Shown one piece after another: positions 10,801-17,467 of a stretch of 64,000 nt of DNA; positions within the stretch are counted from its first letter, which is position 1, and every line of letters starts with the position of its first letter. The stretch covers positions 1 to 64,000 of the forward strand of contig DJOF01000023.1 in the NCBI GenBank assembly GCA_002439585.1, given 5' to 3'. A program made the translations under genes and the position numbers. The stretch is from Bacteroidales bacterium UBA6445 (GTDB lineage Bacteria; Bacteroidota; Bacteroidia; Bacteroidales; UBA932). Below the pieces are notes generated by a model. The model was not told where the DNA came from, did no database searches, and worked only from the letters and a program-made list of their open reading frames with translations.

Positions 10801-11110
10801 ATATAGTTACATCTTGTTCTAGAGTCACGTTTATCACAGCCTTTCCAGTAACCTTTACATTGACGGCCTTGAAGCCTATACACGAGAACTCGATAGTGGC
10901 ACCTTGTGCTGCTGCTATTGAATATAAGCCTTCAGAATCTGTAATATTGCCAATTTGTGTTCCTTTTACAATCACACCGACACCGGGAAGCGGTAGACCG
11001 GCAATGTCTGTGACCTTGCCGGATATCTTCTGACCGTTGTCCTCTGCATATGAAGCAAATGGTAAGAGACCCGATATGGCCATGCAAATCAAACGTATAA
11101 CTTTATTCAT
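7850..11110 (-). CDS. SusC/RagA-family TonB-dependent outer-membrane transporter
   Basis: A 1086-residue SusC-type porin with a signal peptide (to about residue 22). A carboxypeptidase-like regulatory domain follows (KISGKVTDIAGLPLPGVGVIVKGT), then a plug with MFIRGGSSTS and a barrel ending in FNMGVNISF. The usual VVVVGYGTQ-like segment reads VVHIAYGKQ. The length is typical. It imports ligand captured by the neighbouring SusD, powered by TonB. Within the sialic-acid operon it most likely takes up free sialic acid or sialyl-oligosaccharide (a NanO equivalent). It lies 43 bases after nanA on the same strand. Confidence 0.93.
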   Translation of the reverse strand: MNKVIRLICMAISGLLPFASYAEDNGQKISGKVTDIAGLPLPGVGVIVKGTQIGNITDSEGLYSIAAAQGATIEFSCIGFKAVNVKVTGKAVINVTLEQDVTILDEVVHIAYGKQSRTLVTTSLSNIGAEEFQRAPASNPLMQLQGKVPGLSLEISSGSPGSDPTMFIRGGSSTSPEGDTPLIIVDGQISQSFRAITDMNPADIENITILKDAASTAIYGSKAANGIILVTTKSGKKGKAKVNFRYTFGIESQPQRLPLLNAKEYIWLTRSNIAKFDRAELTYNGKEDQAKFLSGSFGMSTGNLRNSRNTLEFIDVYLENYGQDYVRNLLENEGWQTMADPVTGKQLIFQDNDFQKATFQTGYKHEVDFNVSGGTDVATYYVGLRYLNQDGTLRGTYYKNYNVLFNGDYKISDKWKVLTKAALQVRDINGPGNTVNSISRNILMPPTYRLYYEDGTPAPGEGISSFRNRYHEIYYKTKYNNQEVYRTTFQTGAQWDIIPGLTFKPTIYYFGTEGIENYFEAMNETMGKTIRPASAKHNYDRHLQGDLLLSYDKTMKKHTVGGIVGVSATKDYSYRLSGSGSGSAIDLIPTLNATADSTQRVSSTRATEAMLSGFARVNYDYDGKYMVSASLRADGSSRFAEGHEWGIFPGLSAGWNMHREKFFRPLDAVMTKWKWRTSWGRTGNNNLSVADSRGQYGITNSPYEGEVGILNTTLKNRNLKWETTESFDFGVDLGFLKDRMSLVVDYYHKTTYDRLYSEPLWSSTGFSSIKSNFGTVRNSGVELEISATPVLTRNFSWDFSFNFSFNRSIVVDLPENGEEKNRVGGNFIWDKKAGKEVKAGGIAEGERYGARYAFHYLGTYQTEEEAAKAPVDPNAQGRAKHAGDAIFEDVNGDGRLDSKDMIFMGYIRPDKMGGMVNTLRWKDLTARIVVDYAIGHVIDNGFKGRIMGSARNNNNAIKEALTNTWQEAGDGTKYPKYTVQSDYDYQYRNHMRWDNQLGTSSDGATNNSLYFSKGDFLAFREISLSYRLPEKWVQACKLSSVEIFGGVYNLGYLKKYEGMFPEIYSGYDYGTYPRPRQFNMGVNISF

Positions 11111-11153
11111 GGATATCAGTGTTTTATGTGGTTATTAGGTGAGTATTACAGCA

Positions 11154-12059
11154 TCATTGATTTTTCATGCTGTCAAAATCTAGTCTTTTGAGTTCCTCCG
11201 TGAACGATATATACGTTTCACGACTCATGGTCTGCAAAGGAAGTCGGCAAGGTCCGAGATCCAATCCGGCTGCCTTCATAAATGCTTTTCCACTGCCACT
11301 TCCATATTTGCCGAGAAGCGTTATGAGTCTATTACTTGTAAGTTGGAGTTTTGCTGCTTCTTCTATCTGTCCGGAGTTGAATTTCTCGATTATCATATTG
11401 TTACCTCTGGAACAATATCCGTATGTGCTTCCAACAAAGCCACTTGCACCGATAGAAAGTGCTGGAAGCAGCATTTCATCACGTCCCCAAAGAATATTGT
11501 ATTTGCGTTCTTTGAATTCAAGGCACAACTGATAATCTGAAAGGTCCTCAAAAGTATACTTGATTCCTGCAAGATTGGGTATCTCAGCATCCATCTTCTC
11601 AAGAAGGCTTCTCATCGGAAAACCAACATTAGTCAGACATGGGATATGATAATAGAAAAATGGAATCTCCGAAGCAGCAGCTGCAACCTCTGCACAACAC
11701 ATACTCAGAGTATCAACATCTGCCGGTTTCTGATAATAGGGCGCGGTTACTGCCACAGCATCGAGCCCACACTCGACCGCATATTTAGCTAGTTCTTTCT
11801 CTTCTTCTAAACAAGTTCCACCAAGAAATCCGATTACAGTGAACCCATCATGCTTGACTCTACCCCATTCCTTGAACAGACTCTTTTTTTCTTGCATTGT
11901 CAATGCCGAGCCTTCACCTGTTGTTCCGCATACAAATGCACCGGCAGCACCGTTTCTCCTATAGAAGTCTTCCTGCTCTTTTACTTTCTGCAAATCTACG
12001 AAGCCGTCGTTCTTGAATGCGGTAAACGGAGCCACAATTAGTCCTTTTATTCTTTTCAT
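11154..12059 (-). CDS. nanA: N-acetylneuraminate lyase
   Basis: A 301-residue class I aldolase of the DHDPS/NAL family that splits N-acetylneuraminate into N-acetylmannosamine and pyruvate in the cytosol. The sequence shows the carboxylate-binding GTTGEGSALT loop, the catalytic tyrosine in FFYYHIP and the Schiff-base lysine in AGIKYTFEDL. It also has GRDEMLLPALSIGASGFVGSTYG. The lyase assignment over dihydrodipicolinate synthase rests on the gene context and on overall similarity. Its ATG overlaps the stop of the preceding sialidase gene by four bases (ATGA), so translation is probably coupled. No ManNAc epimerase or kinase gene is present in the window. Confidence 0.92.
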   Translation of the reverse strand: MKRIKGLIVAPFTAFKNDGFVDLQKVKEQEDFYRRNGAAGAFVCGTTGEGSALTMQEKKSLFKEWGRVKHDGFTVIGFLGGTCLEEEKELAKYAVECGLDAVAVTAPYYQKPADVDTLSMCCAEVAAAASEIPFFYYHIPCLTNVGFPMRSLLEKMDAEIPNLAGIKYTFEDLSDYQLCLEFKERKYNILWGRDEMLLPALSIGASGFVGSTYGYCSRGNNMIIEKFNSGQIEEAAKLQLTSNRLITLLGKYGSGSGKAFMKAAGLDLGPCRLPLQTMSRETYISFTEELKRLDFDSMKNQ

Positions 12060-13198
12060 AGCTTTTTAATTGATTTCTTATTGAACCTTACAAAGTCTAT
12101 TCGTTCATAACATTTCGCTTTCCCTGTTTCGTACAGTACACCAAGATCCCCATTGCTCATTACTACAAGGTCTGAATACGCAGCTGGCGCAGCACCTAAC
12201 CTGAATGCTACTTCCCATGTCGTTCCAGAATCTTTGCTTCGCTTTACTGTCATGTCTTTTCTTTTTTCAGGATTATCTGGATTTGAGAAAAACAATGTTT
12301 CTGTTGGACGTCCTCTTTTTGTATAATTGATGATGCTTCCTTGACAAACGGGTTCTGTCAAAGCATTATCCTGCATAGCAGGTTGGAAATTACGGCCTCC
12401 ATCATTACTGAAGCTTGTCAGACGGCCGGCATTTTCTCTTGTACGCCCCTTCCCCTTGGTTCTCGGGCCTCTCATGTTAAGTATAATATCTCCGTTTTTT
12501 AATTCGGCAGCCGTTGCTTCATTTCCTTTCTGGAGAGAACCACCTAGATGCCAGCTTGCCCCAAGATCATCGGAATAGATAATATGAGATCTTGTTCCTT
12601 TACCGAAAACGCCATGGTTGCAGGGAATAACAAGTCTGCCACGATTCTCCTTATTATAAAGTTGAACAGCGTGGCATGGCCCAGTTGCATACCAAGTCCA
12701 AGCAGGATCTTTTACAGATGATGTTATTTCCGTTGCAGAAGTCCATGTCACACCGTTATCATCGGAAGTCTGGACAAAAATTCTTCTTGTATCCTCAGAT
12801 TTTCGTGTATTAATTTCACTTTCCGAATCTGAACCTTTATTCCATGTTGTCACAAGGATTATTTTTCCACTTTCTCTATCTACAACAGGACAAGGATTTC
12901 CACATGTGTTGTCCGCATCATCCCACACGGTTATGATACTTCCCCATGTCTGGCCACCGTCCAATGATCTTTTTGCAACGAGATCTATATCACCGGTATC
13001 GCTTCCACTGTTTTTCCTTGCTTCGGCAAAAGCAATCAGTGCTCCATCTTGTGTTTGGATTATAGCAGGAATCCGATAAGTGTCAAAACCATTTTCCCCT
13101 TTTCTGAAGACTGTTGTCTTTAAGGAGGGCTGCGCATATGCGGATAGAGTCGCAGATAGCAGCAAACATAAAACTACTTTTTTAAGATGTACCCTCAT
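12056..13198 (-). CDS. nanH: Exo-alpha-sialidase (GH33-like), secreted
   Basis: A 380-residue sialidase with a signal peptide (cleavage near LSAYA-QPS) and no lipobox, so probably periplasmic or secreted. It has the arginine block YRIPAIIQTQDGALIAFAEAR and Asp-boxes SLDGGQTW, SDDNGVTW, SDDLGASW, SNDGGRNF (a variant) and SKDSGTTW. AAYSDL near the C-terminus probably carries the nucleophile tyrosine. It is the first gene of the operon, downstream of the promoter at 13228-13258. It is paralogous to the enzyme at 5237-6397. The two differ in anchoring, which suggests division of labour between surface and periplasm or between linkages. Confidence 0.9.
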   Translation of the reverse strand: MRVHLKKVVLCLLLSATLSAYAQPSLKTTVFRKGENGFDTYRIPAIIQTQDGALIAFAEARKNSGSDTGDIDLVAKRSLDGGQTWGSIITVWDDADNTCGNPCPVVDRESGKIILVTTWNKGSDSESEINTRKSEDTRRIFVQTSDDNGVTWTSATEITSSVKDPAWTWYATGPCHAVQLYNKENRGRLVIPCNHGVFGKGTRSHIIYSDDLGASWHLGGSLQKGNEATAAELKNGDIILNMRGPRTKGKGRTRENAGRLTSFSNDGGRNFQPAMQDNALTEPVCQGSIINYTKRGRPTETLFFSNPDNPEKRKDMTVKRSKDSGTTWEVAFRLGAAPAAYSDLVVMSNGDLGVLYETGKAKCYERIDFVRFNKKSIKKL

Positions 13199-13227
13199 AT
13201 TGGCTATGTTTTAATGTGTGTTCGTAA

Positions 13228-13258
13228 CAAATGTATGAAGTAAAAATATAATATGCAA
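13228..13258 (-). promoter_or_regulatory. Candidate Bacteroidetes promoter of the sialic-acid operon
   Basis: On the minus strand a TACATTTG -7 element (13235-13228) lies 20 bases after a TTG -33 element (13258-13256), matching the TTTG/TAnnTTTG pattern. Transcription would start near 13221, about 20 bases before the first sialidase ATG. A short imperfect inverted repeat (CAATA, 5 bases, TATTG; 13256-13270) covers the -33 box and resembles half of the palindrome at 13325-13346. Confidence 0.55.
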
Positions 13259-13324
13259 TACATAATATTGAAAATTTACAATAAACTACAGATTAGTATG
13301 CTTATTTTATTAGATATGTATGAT

Positions 13325-13346
13325 ATAATACAAAGTTTTGTATTAT
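13325..13346. promoter_or_regulatory. 22-bp palindrome, candidate GntR-family operator
   Basis: Perfect 10-base arms ATAATACAAA and TTTGTATTAT are separated by two bases (GT). The right arm contains the TTTG (13337-13340) that serves as the -33 element of the regulator's own promoter. A bound dimer would block that promoter and could also act on the divergent operon start about 90 bases away. The binding protein is inferred from position only. Confidence 0.5.
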
Positions 13347-13368
13347 CTAACATTTATTCTTAAGTTTG
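13337..13368 (+). promoter_or_regulatory. Candidate promoter of the GntR-family regulator gene
   Basis: TTTG at 13337-13340, a 20-base spacer, then TAAGTTTG at 13361-13368. This is a full match to the Bacteroidetes vegetative promoter. The start point near 13375 leaves a leader of about 190 bases, which includes a small hairpin TGATGG-CTTTT-CCATCA at 13382-13398. Nothing else is evident in 13399-13563. Confidence 0.55.
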
Positions 13369-13563
13369 CAGTGAAGATTGTTGATGGCTTTTCCATCAGA
13401 GATGCCACAACGAACGATGGCGCATAGCCGTAATAGGTGTCGTTCCGGACAAATATCCACTCGGAAGGTTCTGAACGAATAGGCCTATGTGAGTGAGACA
13501 GGGGAATGCTTAAGCAACTACAGAACAGAAAGGAGCGACACAGAGCCTAATAATTAAAATCAA

Positions 13564-14310
13564 ATGGATAACAAGAGGACAGAGCAGAATCTGGTTGAGC
13601 AAGCCCAAAGAGGCATCTTAAGTTATATAGCCGACAGCCACAATACTGCTCTGCCGAAGGAGCAGGAATTATCAGAGAGATTAGGGGTAAGCCGAGTTGT
13701 CGTGAGAGAAGCACTTAGCCGCCTTAGAGCTGTCGGTATCATCGAGACTCGCAGAAAGATGGGTTCGAAAGTGGTTGTCCCTGAAGTTTTCGGTGTCTTG
13801 AAATCCATAATCAAGACAGGTCTGCTTGACAAGGATACACTGCGAGATCTCTATCAACTTCGTCTGATGATCGAGATCGGCATTGCCGACTTTGTATATA
13901 TGTACAAGACCGACGAGCAGATGTCGGCTCTTGATGCAATTGTTGCAAAAGAAGTTACCCTCAACAAAGAGATGGCTACAGCTAAAACCAATGAAGAAAA
14001 ATATGCTATTGCATCCCGTCTAACGGAAGTAGATATTGAATTCCACTCAAAACTTTTTGAGATGACGGGTAATAAGAGCCTAATGGATTTCCAGTATATA
14101 CTTAGGCATCTGTTCAGCCTATATTACCCGAAAATCAAGACCGACTGGCACAATTTGACTCTTGTATCGCATGTGAGTCTCTTCAATATACTTCGTACAG
14201 GCACTCCTGACGCCTTCAGGATGGGAATGAGACTCCATCTGCAGACCCAGTTCGACAATATGGAAGCCATATTGGACAAGGCTGGCCAAAGAAAAGACAC
14301 TGCAAAATAA
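13564..14310 (+). CDS. GntR-family (FadR/FCD) transcriptional regulator of the sialic-acid locus
   Basis: A 248-residue regulator. Residues about 10-75 form a winged helix with the GntR signature PKEQELSERLGVSRVVVREALSRL, followed by GIIETRRKMGSKV. Residues about 97-225 form an all-helical FCD effector domain (DLYQLRLMIEIGIADFV; ITEVDIEFH-type segment at VDIEFHSKLFEMTGN). The E. coli sialic-acid repressor NanR belongs to this subfamily. The gene is divergent from the sialidase-nanA operon, and a palindrome overlaps its own promoter. Autorepression and control of the operon by a sialic-acid-derived ligand are therefore the simplest reading. The ligand is not known from sequence. Confidence 0.88.
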   Translation: MDNKRTEQNLVEQAQRGILSYIADSHNTALPKEQELSERLGVSRVVVREALSRLRAVGIIETRRKMGSKVVVPEVFGVLKSIIKTGLLDKDTLRDLYQLRLMIEIGIADFVYMYKTDEQMSALDAIVAKEVTLNKEMATAKTNEEKYAIASRLTEVDIEFHSKLFEMTGNKSLMDFQYILRHLFSLYYPKIKTDWHNLTLVSHVSLFNILRTGTPDAFRMGMRLHLQTQFDNMEAILDKAGQRKDTAK

Positions 14311-14377
14311 AAAAAGAGCCTATCTATATGAAACGCCTGACAGCCTCAAATACGTAGATTCGGCTCTCTTGATTCAC

Positions 14378-15052
14378 TCATTTAACAGTAGCGTTGACAT
14401 CCTTGGGAGCCGATTTGAAATCTTGATCTTTCATATAATCGGGACTATATTTCCCTCTTGGGATATCGCTAAAGATATAGTAGTTCGCCTTACGTGCTGC
14501 CACAATATGGTCTGTAGCAGCCGTACTGATGATCGATGCTGTCAAGTTGACCAACTGGCCGAGCAAAGAATAGTCCCCCGAGTCGACCTTAAGGTCCAGA
14601 TACAGGTTGCAACTTCTGTCGAAAATAATCTCTCCTGTATGCGCTGAGCGTATAAAATACCGAATATCGGTCTGGATACCAAAGCCTTTCTTTTCCCAAG
14701 AGTTAATCTCGCTGAAGACGACGGCATCAATCCCGAAATAATCTTTGAAAGTTGTCAATGGCTTGTCGACAAACAATTCTGCATCATACGCACTCTCGGC
14801 CTTCAGGACATCCATAGCCAGCATAGGGGATATGACATAATACCCGGCCTCGTCAAGTGGTCTGCTGATAGAGGTGTATAGATAATCCTTCGCCTCAACA
14901 TTTGTCGTATTGTTAATAGGAGGCATTACAAGTAAAGCCAAAGGTTTCTCCTCATACATCTTAGGATATTGCGAGACTCTTGTACTTCTTGAAGCAGTAC
15001 CGCAGGCAGAGATCAAAGCCGCCAAAGTTATAATATAGACAATCCTCTTCAT
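14378..15052 (-). CDS. GNA1162/DUF799-family lipoprotein
   Basis: A 224-residue lipoprotein (signal peptide ending LISAC, Cys17). The body matches the GNA1162-like family: LALLVMPPINNTTNVEAKDYLYTSISRPL, then DAVVFSEINSWEKKGFGIQ and a C-terminal ADHIVAAR segment. The family usually sits with a CsgG-like protein and a DUF4810 lipoprotein, as here, and is thought to act with them at the outer membrane. The exact role is unknown. It is last in the four-gene minus-strand cluster, two bases after the DUF4810 stop. A diverged fragment of this gene recurs at about 17130-17212. Confidence 0.82.
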   Translation of the reverse strand: MKRIVYIITLAALISACGTASRSTRVSQYPKMYEEKPLALLVMPPINNTTNVEAKDYLYTSISRPLDEAGYYVISPMLAMDVLKAESAYDAELFVDKPLTTFKDYFGIDAVVFSEINSWEKKGFGIQTDIRYFIRSAHTGEIIFDRSCNLYLDLKVDSGDYSLLGQLVNLTASIISTAATDHIVAARKANYYIFSDIPRGKYSPDYMKDQDFKSAPKDVNATVK

Positions 15053-15054
15053 AA

Positions 15055-15492
15055 CTACTGAGTCAATCTTTTTATAAGTGGCTCCAGAAATGTCCTAGAC
15101 TCTGGATAATATTCTATCTCGAGTTGAAGCATCTGCTTGCCTTTATCTGAAAAAAGCGAGATATAGTCCGTACCCTCAAACATCTTTTTCTGACGAGCAT
15201 TGGCACTCTTCTCAAATACAGAAGCTGTCTCTGGCTTAAGCAGCAGATACCCATACTCGGCACATATACCTGGAGGCGGAACATGCCTTGTGCCGGATGG
15301 ATTTGTGACTATATCCTCATACATACAAACAAGATCGCAGATTGCCTCCGGAGTCTGAGTCTTATAATCCATATAGGTAAGATTCTCATAGGCGGTAGTG
15401 CCTTTCTGCTCACCTCCCCAATAGTATAAAGAAGAGACACCGCACGATGATGACAAGACTACCGCCATAAGCAAAACGACAGCTTTACTCAT
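15055..15492 (-). CDS. DUF4810-family lipoprotein
   Basis: A 145-residue lipoprotein (signal peptide ending LSSSC, Cys17). The mature part begins SLYYWGGEQKGTTAYE and contains IVTNPSGTRHVPPPGICAEYGYLLL, both characteristic of DUF4810 proteins. These are found between CsgG-like and GNA1162-like genes in many Gram-negative bacteria. Its ATG overlaps the upstream stop by four bases (ATGA), so the genes are translationally coupled. No enzymatic motif is seen. Decayed pieces of a related gene lie at about 17213-17315. Confidence 0.8.
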   Translation of the reverse strand: MSKAVVLLMAVVLSSSCGVSSLYYWGGEQKGTTAYENLTYMDYKTQTPEAICDLVCMYEDIVTNPSGTRHVPPPGICAEYGYLLLKPETASVFEKSANARQKKMFEGTDYISLFSDKGKQMLQLEIEYYPESRTFLEPLIKRLTQ

Positions 15493-15827
15493 AGTTCCAC
15501 GATTTTATGCTCAGACGCAGAGACGAAAATCTTTTTCGAGTAAATCTGGCTACCATCAGCCGATACTGCCACTTCATGCGTCCCAGGAGTGAGTAAAATT
15601 GTGTTCTTTGCAGTGGGCTTGATCTTTCTGTCGGTCTTCCAAGCCTTATCCTTAACGCTTAGCAGATCATACGACTTATCATCAACAGAGACTTTAATCT
15701 TGACATATTCCGCTGACACGAATGAAAGCATACTAACATCCGCCTTACCGGAGGATAGAGAATAATTTCCTACGCCACAAGCCGAAAGCAGAAGGGCGGA
15801 AAGCACCGCAAGCAATATCTTATTCAT
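15489..15827 (-). CDS. Small lipoprotein of unknown function, PEGA-like
   Basis: A 112-residue lipoprotein (signal peptide ending LLSAC, Cys17). The mature region looks all-beta, and TPGTHEVAVSADGSQIYSKKIFVSASEHKIVEL resembles the end of a PEGA-type surface domain. I do not recognise a defined family. It is one base from the CsgG-like stop and overlaps the DUF4810 start, so it is co-translated with the cluster. It may act as an accessory to the CsgG-like protein. Confidence 0.6.
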   Translation of the reverse strand: MNKILLAVLSALLLSACGVGNYSLSSGKADVSMLSFVSAEYVKIKVSVDDKSYDLLSVKDKAWKTDRKIKPTAKNTILLTPGTHEVAVSADGSQIYSKKIFVSASEHKIVEL

Positions 15828-15828
15828 A

Positions 15829-16713
15829 CTATTTGTCTGATATATAATAATTTAACAGATTACCCGCATCAATATCCGTCCCTTCATATGTACAGAAAGA
15901 AATCTCTGTCTCGGGAGTATCGCCTGATGACTGCAGGACAGTGACAGTTCCGATCTTTGTGCCAGGCAGTTCGATGTCGAGCCCTGTCTGAGGATTCTTT
16001 ACAGTCGCGCCTTTCTTGTAGACATTGAATTTGTCTCCAGAAGAAAGTCCTTGGGAAGCACCTCCGGATATAATATACGTTCCGTCCTGGACTGCAAGAA
16101 TATATGACCGCCAAGGCTTGTCCGTACATTTGTTGATAATATTCTCAACCAACTGACTCAATGCAGCGGAGATGGCTTTGTCGCTAAGGGTGGCGTCATA
16201 GCCTGCGGTACCGCCGACTCCTAATGATTTCTTCGATGTCGTCTCGGCAAAGCCTTTGGCCTCGTCAGAATAGATAATAAGCCCGGTTGCAGCCTCAACT
16301 ATCCTTATACTTACACCGGCCTCCACCGTCTGCGTCTTTGTGGAAGAGAATACCTTCTGCTCGCCTTCAGTCTTGCGCCCGAACTCTGTAATAGATCCGA
16401 GAATAATGTAGTCCGCTCCGATCTTATTCATATTTTTGCCAGCCTCAGCCACAAGGATATCCAGGTCATCGCGCTCGAGAAGAATGAACTTGCCGCTTGC
16501 AGCCAGTTTTGAAGAAAGAATATCTAATGCCTGCTTGCGCATAGGATCGTTTTCCTTGTCATAAAACAGACCTTTGGCGTACTGGGTCTCATTGGTAAAA
16601 CGCCCGATTGCGACTTTGCGCTTGATTGTCTTGGCCTCGTCCTGCGCCGAGAGCGGATGCACACACAAGAGCAGTGCAATGGACAATAAAATGCCGTGAA
16701 AAAATCTTTTCAT
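15829..16713 (-). CDS. CsgG/HfaB-like outer-membrane assembly protein
   Basis: A 294-residue CsgG-family protein with a signal peptide (cleavage near LSAQDEA). The N-domain reads KRKVAIGRFTNETQYAKG, followed by ALDILSSKLAASGKFILLERDDLD and IGADYIILGSITEFGRKTEG. The C-terminal part has the SGDKFNVYKKG beta segment. CsgG proteins form oligomeric outer-membrane channels or platforms. No curli subunit genes are nearby, so this belongs to the CsgG/DUF4810/GNA1162 group rather than a curli system. ATG at 16713 is preferred over a GTG at 16737. It is the first gene of the cluster. Confidence 0.82.
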   Translation of the reverse strand: MKRFFHGILLSIALLLCVHPLSAQDEAKTIKRKVAIGRFTNETQYAKGLFYDKENDPMRKQALDILSSKLAASGKFILLERDDLDILVAEAGKNMNKIGADYIILGSITEFGRKTEGEQKVFSSTKTQTVEAGVSIRIVEAATGLIIYSDEAKGFAETTSKKSLGVGGTAGYDATLSDKAISAALSQLVENIINKCTDKPWRSYILAVQDGTYIISGGASQGLSSGDKFNVYKKGATVKNPQTGLDIELPGTKIGTVTVLQSSGDTPETEISFCTYEGTDIDAGNLLNYYISDK

Positions 16714-16905
16714 ATACAGTACAATTATTGGTAACACCAGTCGATATTAATCGTCAATGTTGCACTTAAAGTTCAGGCCTCAAGACACAATATCGGCCGA
16801 CTTCAGCAAATCTAATGATAAATCAACATTTCGCCTAATTTATTATTGGCATATGAAAGATGAAAGCCCAACCCTAATCAAACCGCCAAGGCAACCGTTC
16901 ACTTG

Positions 16906-17129
16906 TCATTTTCCGTAACCATATGCGAAGCTTGAGAGCCAGCCGAAGATAAAGCATGAGACAAGGCCAATGAAGCCGTAAAGTATCACAGATACATTGG
17001 AATAGCCATGGAAGATAAGTAGGACGACTATACTGCTCACAAATCCAGTCAAGGCTGCCTTTGTCCCGATTCTCTTGGTCATGATACCCATTAGAAAAAG
17101 TCCGCCAAGTCCGCTCGTCAGCAATCCGA
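16906..17129 (-). pseudogene. Duplicated 3' end of the Kelch-symporter gene
   Basis: Bases 16919-17129 repeat bases 1-211 of the window with three mismatches by my reading, in the same orientation. The copy encodes the last helices of the SSS domain and ends in FAYGYGK plus a TGA stop at 16908-16906. There is no start region and the rest of the gene is absent. Because it runs past the left window edge, it predicts how the real gene ends. Confidence 0.85.
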
Positions 17130-17315
17130 ACGCATAAAATACTGCACTTCGGTCCGGATGCCGAAACCTTTCTTCTCCCAAGTGTTAATTTCGCTGAAGA
17201 TGACGGCGTCAACCTTTTTATAAGTAGCTCAATGAATCTTCTGAACTCGAAATATATGCTTGGAAGTGAGATAACTCTTGTATCGGATGGATTTGTGACC
17301 ATTTTCTCTTACCAA
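17130..17315 (-). pseudogene. Diverged fragments of GNA1162 and DUF4810 genes
   Basis: Bases 17130-17212 align with 14648-14730 inside the GNA1162-like gene at roughly 80% identity by eye. About 17213-17260 resembles the 3' end of the DUF4810 gene (near 15062-15112; LIKRLT is retained). About 17270-17315 resembles its middle (near 15285-15325; VTNPS is retained). The order is collinear with the intact genes and the pieces between are missing. No intact protein can result. The rest of 16714-17467 is AT-rich spacer with an isolated TATATTTG at 17354-17361 that could serve the next gene. Confidence 0.65.
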
Positions 17316-17467
17316 ACTAATCTGTGACTTATAGTTATACTATAATTTTTTAGTATATTTGTCTAACACCGAATATAGTTTACACTATGCTCTGACTTCC
17401 GGCACCGTAAGGTGGGGAAGGAGGAGGTACTGGATAGAACGAGCACAACAACCAATATTATCATAAA

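Noticed and set aside
14315..14367. AGAGCC/GGCTCT inverted repeat between the GntR gene and the GNA1162 gene as a terminator
   Set aside because: The arms are only six bases and the loop is over 40 bases, so a functional terminator is not supported.
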